From Hyphomicrobiales bacterium (GTDB lineage: Bacteria; Pseudomonadota; Alphaproteobacteria; Rhizobiales; Xanthobacteraceae), in the NCBI GenBank assembly GCA_016210825.1, contig JACQTM010000245.1, positions 1-10,034 of the forward strand: a DNA stretch of 10,034 nt, written 5' to 3'. The stretch's first letter is position 1, and each line of letters starts with the position of its first letter. The position numbers and the translations under genes are program-made. Under the pieces are notes generated by a model that worked only from the letters and a program-made list of their open reading frames with translations, was not told where the DNA came from and ran no database searches. Of the stretch, positions 6,095-10,034 are shown one piece after another.

Positions 6095-7299
6095 CGATAT
6101 TTCTCCTTGATCGCGCGCAAACATCGAAAGGCGCTGGCAATGACTTCGCGCGTTACGTTGCGGGCGACGATGAGGCGGCGGATTAATGTCAAGTTCGGAT
6201 CGTCGAGACAAATCGGAACATAGAGATCGACAAGCTCAAGGTGCTCGCGCCAGATATGATTGATCATTGGATGACTGGCGTGGGCCATGGAATCAACATC
6301 GTCAATTCGCGCATCGGCGCAGACGTGTTGTGTCATGTCGAGCGTAAGCTGGACCCCGGGCGACATTTTCGAAAGCCGTTCGTCGTGGGCAATCTTGAAG
6401 AAAAAGGCGCGATGCCCCTGTCGCAGCATGATGCCACCGGCAACCGGCGTCCCGCCACGGCGTAAAGTCGCAATCAAAATTTTGCCATGCACTGCAAGTT
6501 CGGCCGCTGCCTCGCGAATGAAGGTGCTGTCGCCATCATGCTTTGCGAGCGCGGTGGCGCGTTGTCCCTTCCAGCCTCCGGATTCGAGTACAAGAAAATC
6601 CTCAAGCGCTACGCTGATCTCTGCCGGCTTGCGTGCAACTTCGAAGGTCACGGCGCCGTTATCGGCGAGCCGATGGCGCTGGCGGCGCAGCTCTTTCAGT
6701 TTCTTAGCACTCAGTGCATGTCGCAGGACATTTTGTGGATCCTGCCTAGCATCAAGCCGCGCGCGCGCATAGCGCGAAATCTCTTTCGGAGCCGCGCCGC
6801 GTTTCTCCAATACGCGCCGCAATGTTGCAGCTGTAGCGCCGGACGCGGGGAGATGCGGCAGCAGCAAGGCCACGGCACCCGCTTTTGCTGCGGCATCAAG
6901 CAGGCCGTGCGCTGCTTTGTTCGTGGCATCGCGATCGAGCAACGGCGTCGTAAGTGGCGCATAAGCCTGCCAAGCGACCAGCACTGGCACCGGTAAACGT
7001 AGCGCGTGCCAAGCCGAGGTAACCGGAAGAAGACCGATCAAGTGCTCGCGGCGCGCATCGGCCCACACGAGGAGTGCCTTGGCGCCAGCATGGCCGCGCG
7101 CATGGCGCACAACAGCACGGGCCCAATTCGGATCGAAAAAGACATTCGGCTCAATCGCACGCTCGGCGAGCGCTGCCCAGGCATCTCCAGGAACCGTCTC
7201 GATGTTAACCAATTCACGAACTGGCCCGCCTGCGGCGGCATATCCAGGGCGCGCACCAATACCCAATTCGTCAATAGCTGGCGTCTCAATTACGGACAT
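6091..7299 (-). CDS. GNAT-fold acyltransferase, CelD/BcsL (Acetyltransf_6) type
   Basis: A 402-residue protein from the ATG at 7299; no clear Shine-Dalgarno is visible. The pattern is that of the CelD/BcsL family, a double GNAT fold. It has an N-terminal half with FFDPNWARAV at about 54-63 and LIGLLPV at 87-93, a basic linker KKLKELRRQRHRL at 199-211, then the second GNAT half with FLVLESGGWKG at 235-245, ATLRRGGTPVAGGIMLRQG at 277-295 and FFFKIAHDERLSKMSPGVQL at 299-318. Family members are predicted acyl- or aminoacyl-transferases, and some sit in polysaccharide or cellulose clusters. The substrate cannot be read from the sequence. It is the first gene of a two-gene unit with the JmjC-like protein. 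Both are minus strand, while the flanking xerD and accA are plus, which suggests the pair was inserted or reoriented there. Confidence 0.8.
   Translation of the reverse strand: MSVIETPAIDELGIGARPGYAAAGGPVRELVNIETVPGDAWAALAERAIEPNVFFDPNWARAVVRHARGHAGAKALLVWADARREHLIGLLPVTSAWHALRLPVPVLVAWQAYAPLTTPLLDRDATNKAAHGLLDAAAKAGAVALLLPHLPASGATAATLRRVLEKRGAAPKEISRYARARLDARQDPQNVLRHALSAKKLKELRRQRHRLADNGAVTFEVARKPAEISVALEDFLVLESGGWKGQRATALAKHDGDSTFIREAAAELAVHGKILIATLRRGGTPVAGGIMLRQGHRAFFFKIAHDERLSKMSPGVQLTLDMTQHVCADARIDDVDSMAHASHPMINHIWREHLELVDLYVPICLDDPNLTLIRRLIVARNVTREVIASAFRCLRAIKEKYR
6103..6108 (-). promoter_or_regulatory. Strong ribosome binding site for the JmjC-like gene
   Basis: The minus strand reads AAGGAG eight bases before the ATG at 6094, inside the last codons of the GNAT gene. 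It fixes the start at 6094 rather than the longer frame to 6211 and supports coupled translation. Confidence 0.75.
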
Positions 7300-7458
7300 T
7301 TGGACTCGATACTAGCGTTAGCGTTTCAATTCGAGATTTCGCGATGCTTTGCCGGCTGGCGCAGGACCGCGAAGCATCCTGACCATCGCCTCATCCGAGG
7401 CTCTACGGAGTTAGGAGCAAAAACGGTTCCATCATCGGCTGCAGATAGCTCGGACAAT

Positions 7459-7477
7459 CCAATTGCATGGCAATTGG
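7459..7477. promoter_or_regulatory. Perfect 19-bp palindrome, candidate operator
   Basis: CCAATTGC-ATG-GCAATTGG has two perfect 8-base arms around three bases. It lies about 160 bases before the GNAT start and 190 before accA. The form suits a dimeric transcription factor; as RNA it could only form a tight hairpin with a three-base loop. No regulator is identified. Confidence 0.45.
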
Positions 7478-7499
7478 TGAATGGTTCCCCTTTCGGTCG

Positions 7500-7537
7500 G
7501 GTTAATCGCTTGGCTCACAATGCATTCGCGGTTAATC
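7500..7537. repeat. Two direct repeats GGTTAATC, 30 bp apart
   Basis: Identical 8-base copies at 7500-7507 and 7530-7537 start 30 bases apart, close to three helical turns, so a bound protein could face the same side of the DNA. Each contains TTAACC on the minus strand, which resembles a CtrA half-site. The spacing does not match the TTAA-N7-TTAA full site. Confidence 0.35.
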
Positions 7538-7602
7538 CAGCGCAGGCGGCAGCGTTTACGCTCGCCTGTAAGCTAGTTTGCTTGACTTGAACCGCCCGCA
7601 AA

Positions 7603-7632
7603 GGCCAGTTTCGCTGGCCGCGGCTTATTTTT
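7603..7632 (+). terminator. Hairpin plus T-run in the accA leader
   Basis: GGCCAG (7603-7608) pairs perfectly with CTGGCC (7614-7619) over a five-base loop, and a TTATTTTT stretch follows at 7625-7632. The T-run begins five bases after the stem, further than in a standard intrinsic terminator. It could be a weak terminator or attenuator for transcripts entering accA, or simply a leader hairpin. Confidence 0.35.
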
Positions 7633-7666
7633 CCGCACAGACCCCCGGATCGGCGTTTTTAACTTC

Positions 7667-8623
7667 ATGCGCAGTTATCTCGATTTCGAAAAACCCGTGG
7701 CTGAGCTCGAGGCCAAGGTCGAGGAGCTGCGCACAATGCAGGAGAGCGGCAATGCCGTCGGCATCGAGGAGGAGATTGCACGGCTCGAAGCCAAAGCGAA
7801 ACAGGCGCTTGCAGAACTCTACGCTGATCTAACACCCTGGCAAAAGACCCAAGTCGCGCGGCATCCGCAACGTCCGCATTGTCTCGACGTGATCGGCACA
7901 CTGGTGACCGACTTTATGCCATTTGCAGGCGACCGAAAATTTGGCGAGGACGAAGCAATTGTCGGCGGCTTCGGCCGTTTTCGCGGCGAAAGCATTTGCG
8001 TCATCGGCCACGAGAAAGGTTCGTCCACGGAAAGCCGGCTTAAGCACAACTTCGGCATGGCGCGACCGGAAGGTTATCGCAAAGCCGTACGGCTGATGGA
8101 TATGGCCGACCGCTTCGATATCCCGGTGCTTGCGCTGGTTGACACGGCCGGTGCATATCCCGGCATCGGCGCGGAGGAACGTGGTCAAGCCGAAGCTATC
8201 GCCCGTTCGACCGATGCATGCCTCTCGCTCAGTGTAGCCAATGTCGCAGTTATCCTCGGTGAGGGCGGTTCCGGCGGTGCTATTGCGATCGCCACCGCCA
8301 ATCGTGTGCTGATGTTGGAGCACGCGATCTACAGTGTGATCTCACCGGAGGGTGCGGCTTCGATTCTTTGGCGCGACACAAGTAAGGCACAGGACGCGGC
8401 AACGAATATGAAAATCACTGCGCAAGACCTCGTGCGATTCGGTGTCATCGACGACATTGTCGGCGAACCGATCGGTGGCGCGCACCGGGATCCGGCCGCG
8501 GCAATTGCCGCAACCGGCGATGCGATCGCCGCGGCTTTCACAGGGCTAAAGCACCTTGATCGCGCGGCGTTGCGCCGTCAGCGCCGGGAAAAGTTTCTTG
8601 CCATCGGCCGATCTATCGTCTGA
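7667..8623 (+). CDS. accA: Acetyl-CoA carboxylase carboxyltransferase subunit alpha
   Basis: AccA pairs with AccD to move the carboxyl group from carboxybiotin on AccB to acetyl-CoA, making malonyl-CoA for fatty acid synthesis. The 318-residue length is normal for the family. Visible features: the N-terminal MRSYLDFEKPVAELE helix start, LTPWQKTQVARHPQRP at 55-70, GDRKFGEDEAIVGGFGRF at 88-105, KHNFGMARPEGYRKA at 126-140, the acyl-CoA/oxyanion region DTAGAYPGIGAEERGQAEAIA at 159-179, GEGGSGGA at 198-205, and EHAIYSVISPEGAASILWRD at 218-237. The start ATG at 7667 matches remembered Bradyrhizobium AccA proteins but has no Shine-Dalgarno. It is divergent from the GNAT gene. A hairpin about 20 bases after the stop suggests it is transcribed alone. 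Confidence 0.97.
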   Translation: MRSYLDFEKPVAELEAKVEELRTMQESGNAVGIEEEIARLEAKAKQALAELYADLTPWQKTQVARHPQRPHCLDVIGTLVTDFMPFAGDRKFGEDEAIVGGFGRFRGESICVIGHEKGSSTESRLKHNFGMARPEGYRKAVRLMDMADRFDIPVLALVDTAGAYPGIGAEERGQAEAIARSTDACLSLSVANVAVILGEGGSGGAIAIATANRVLMLEHAIYSVISPEGAASILWRDTSKAQDAATNMKITAQDLVRFGVIDDIVGEPIGGAHRDPAAAIAATGDAIAAAFTGLKHLDRAALRRQRREKFLAIGRSIV

Positions 8624-8641
8624 CCGGACGGACAGCATCCC

Positions 8642-8664
8642 CGGTCCCTCCGGCTCAGGGACCG
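8642..8664 (+). terminator. Hairpin just downstream of accA
   Basis: CGGTCCCT (8642-8649) and AGGGACCG (8657-8664) form a perfect 8-bp GC-rich stem with a seven-base loop, starting 19 bases after the accA stop. No T-run follows, so it is a candidate terminator or 3'-end stabiliser rather than a textbook intrinsic terminator. Confidence 0.5.
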
Positions 8665-8860
8665 ATATCGGCGCGCAGCTGCCGGCTTGTCCTACGTCAA
8701 GGCATGTTCGTTCAGAATTTCTTCATATTTGGTCGTAATTTTACCTTTCATTCACCGTATCCATGTTCAACAAAGCGTGGGGGAGGGGCTTTACCCTTGC
8801 GAACACAGCACCTTAGGGGTAACCATCAAGCAATGAAGGCTCGGGACAGCCTGCAGGTCC

Positions 8861-8866
8861 GGGGAG
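8861..8866 (+). promoter_or_regulatory. Ribosome binding site supporting a TTG start
   Basis: GGGGAG lies seven bases before the TTG at 8874. This is the main evidence for the start of the L,D-transpeptidase lipoprotein; the first in-frame ATG, at 8907, would leave a signal peptide without its basic n-region. Confidence 0.6.
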
Positions 8867-8873
8867 TTTCGCG

Positions 8874-10034
8874 TTGACCCCTTCTCGTCATTTGGTTCGC
8901 ACGCTCATGGCGTCGGCGGCAATTGTCGTCGCGTTGACGCTTGCCGGCTGCGAAACCGACAATCCCACTTATGCGTCGCGCGCGATGAAGCCGCTCCCGG
9001 AAGCCATGCTTGCCGAGATTCAAAAGAAGAACATGGCTAAGGATTCCCCGATCCTGGTCCGCCTGTTCAAGGAAGAGGCCGAACTCGAAGTGTGGAAGGA
9101 AGACCGCACCGGCCGCTTCGCGCTACTCAAGACTTATCCAATCTGCCGCTGGTCGGGTGATCTCGGACCCAAGATTAAAGAAGGCGACCGTCAGGCACCG
9201 GAGGGTTTCTATTCGATCACGCGCGGGCAGATGAACCCGAATTCCGAATATTATCTGTCGTTCAATCTCGGCTTTCCAAATGCCTACGATCAAGCCTGGG
9301 GCCGTACCGGCGCGCATCTGATGGTTCATGGCGATTGCTCGTCGCGCGGCTGCTACGCCATGACCGACGAACAAATCACCGAAATTTATGCGCTCGGGCG
9401 CGAGTCATTTTTTGGCGGGCAACGCTCTTTCCAGTCGCAGCTCTATCCGTTCCGCATGACGCCGGCCAACCTCGCCAAGCACCGCAACAGTCCGCATTTC
9501 GCCTTCTGGAAGATGCTAAAGACGGGCAACGACCATTTCGAGGCGACGCATCTCGAACCAAAGGTTGACGTCTGCGAAAAGCGCTACGTCTTCAACGCGG
9601 CAGCGCCGGCAGGAAGTTCGACACCAATGCATTTCAACAACAAGGGCAAGTGTCCGGTCTTCGAAGTGCCGAAGGAGATCGCTGACGCAGTCAACGAAAA
9701 GCAGCGGCGGGACGACATCCAGCTCGCGGGATTGATCGCGCGCAATACCCCGACTGTTCCAGCCAGGGCCGGTGTCGATGGTGGCATGAATCCGCTTTTC
9801 GCGGCTGCACTTGGCGGACAGGAACTGGGCGATGGCAACGGCAATATCCGTGCGCTTGCTTCCTTGCCAAAATCGATTCCGATCATTCGCCTGCCGCGCG
9901 ATTCTGGCGCGGCTACAAGGCAAACCGCCCCCGGCATTCGCATGCCTGAGCCGGGTGCAACGCCTGTGATACAACCCGAGCCCACAGAAACCGCTGTTGC
10001 TTCACTTCCCACCCACGTGCCGGTGCCGCGCGCC
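8874..10034 (+). CDS. L,D-transpeptidase family lipoprotein, YafK-like, 3'-truncated
   Basis: An open frame of 387 codons runs from the TTG at 8874 off the right edge. The N-terminus MTPSRHLVRTLMASAAIVVA then LTLAGC is a lipoprotein signal peptide: basic n-region, hydrophobic core and an LAGC lipobox with acylated C26. The mature protein is therefore expected to be membrane-anchored facing the periplasm. A YkuD-type catalytic domain covers about 58-200: RLFKEEAELEVWK (63-75), KEGDRQAPEGFYSI (102-115), and the active site HGDCSSRGCYAMTD (152-164) with H152 and nucleophile C160. The SSRGCYAMTD form is like E. coli YafK (LdtF/DpaA), which acts on Braun lipoprotein-peptidoglycan links. Whether this one crosslinks or cleaves is unknown. 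The region after about 290 is rich in Pro and Ala and looks disordered. The true C-terminus is outside the window. Confidence 0.85.
   Translation, partial: MTPSRHLVRTLMASAAIVVALTLAGCETDNPTYASRAMKPLPEAMLAEIQKKNMAKDSPILVRLFKEEAELEVWKEDRTGRFALLKTYPICRWSGDLGPKIKEGDRQAPEGFYSITRGQMNPNSEYYLSFNLGFPNAYDQAWGRTGAHLMVHGDCSSRGCYAMTDEQITEIYALGRESFFGGQRSFQSQLYPFRMTPANLAKHRNSPHFAFWKMLKTGNDHFEATHLEPKVDVCEKRYVFNAAAPAGSSTPMHFNNKGKCPVFEVPKEIADAVNEKQRRDDIQLAGLIARNTPTVPARAGVDGGMNPLFAAALGGQELGDGNGNIRALASLPKSIPIIRLPRDSGAATRQTAPGIRMPEPGATPVIQPEPTETAVASLPTHVPVPRA

Larger units (their letters stand above)
7300..7666. other. Divergent intergenic region between GNAT gene and accA
   Basis: There are 367 bases with no convincing gene. 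It holds a loose inverted repeat GATGCTT/AAGCATC (7343-7349, 7372-7378), a perfect 19-bp palindrome (7459-7477), two GGTTAATC repeats (7500-7507, 7530-7537), an isolated -35-like TTGACT (7582-7587) with no matching -10, and a hairpin with a T-run (7603-7632). It is long for a bacterial promoter region and probably controls accA, the GNAT pair, or both. Confidence 0.6.

Noticed and set aside
6095..6211. N-terminal extension of the JmjC-like protein to 6211
   Set aside because: It would overlap the GNAT coding region by about 120 bases, while a strong AAGGAG sits exactly before the ATG at 6094.
7314..7325. Tandem AGCGTT repeat just upstream of the GNAT start
   Set aside because: Only two copies of a 6-base unit; expected by chance often enough to carry no weight.
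7481..7576. 31-codon plus-strand frame in the accA upstream region, a possible leader peptide
   Set aside because: No proper Shine-Dalgarno, no run of regulatory codons, and an Arg/Leu composition typical of random frames in this GC range.
7006..7590. 194-residue plus-strand open frame across the GNAT start and the intergenic region
   Set aside because: It is mostly antisense to the GNAT gene, has no recognisable domain or ribosome site, and its composition looks like a shadow frame.
8791..8822. TTACCC/GGGTAA inverted repeat before the L,D-transpeptidase gene
   Set aside because: Only six-base arms with a 20-base loop and no supporting promoter or terminator features.
9516..9974. 152-residue minus-strand open frame
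   Set aside because: Antisense to the L,D-transpeptidase coding region, with no recognisable motif.

Overview
The window looks like a chromosomal housekeeping region of an alphaproteobacterium, most likely Hyphomicrobiales (Rhizobiales) near the Bradyrhizobium/Nitrobacteraceae-Xanthobacteraceae group. This rests on protein character and gene order: a J-domain protein divergent from bolA, an aroK-aroB-CorC/HlyC-like run, a tiny membrane protein ahead of xerD, then accA and a YafK-type L,D-transpeptidase. The assignment is from memory of such genomes; no search was run. I see no tRNA, rRNA, CRISPR array, insertion sequence or prophage.

Layout, left to right. Bases 1-260 (minus) are the N-terminal part of a J-domain (DnaJ-related) protein, divergent from bolA (plus). 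The shared upstream region carries a 7-bp-arm inverted repeat and a plausible sigma-70-like promoter for the minus gene. Next comes a minus-strand operon read right to left: aroK (shikimate kinase), aroB (3-dehydroquinate synthase), then a CNNM/CBS/CorC-HlyC membrane protein. The junctions overlap or nearly overlap (TTGA for aroK/aroB, ATGA for aroB/CorC-like), which suggests translational coupling. Divergent from it are a 50-residue one-helix membrane protein and xerD (tyrosine recombinase).

The central accessory-looking part is a two-gene minus-strand unit at 5153-7299. A CelD/BcsL-type GNAT acyltransferase is followed, with an ATGA overlap and a strong Shine-Dalgarno, by a cupin/JmjC-fold protein. 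That protein keeps the Fe(II) and 2-oxoglutarate residues in the same spacing as the human asparaginyl hydroxylase FIH. The pair lies between plus-strand xerD and plus-strand accA, and its substrate is unknown. It is the best candidate in the window for an undescribed pathway.

The 367-base region between the GNAT gene and accA is rich in possible control sequences: a perfect 19-bp palindrome, two GGTTAATC direct repeats 30 bp apart, and a hairpin followed by a T-run. accA (carboxyltransferase alpha subunit of acetyl-CoA carboxylase) follows, with a hairpin just after its stop. The window ends inside a lipoprotein L,D-transpeptidase that probably starts at TTG, preceded by GGGGAG.

Functionally the conserved genes cover aromatic amino acid precursor synthesis (aroK, aroB), fatty acid initiation (accA), chromosome dimer resolution (xerD), envelope crosslinking (L,D-transpeptidase), iron-sulfur/redox handling (bolA) and ion transport or tolerance (CorC-like).
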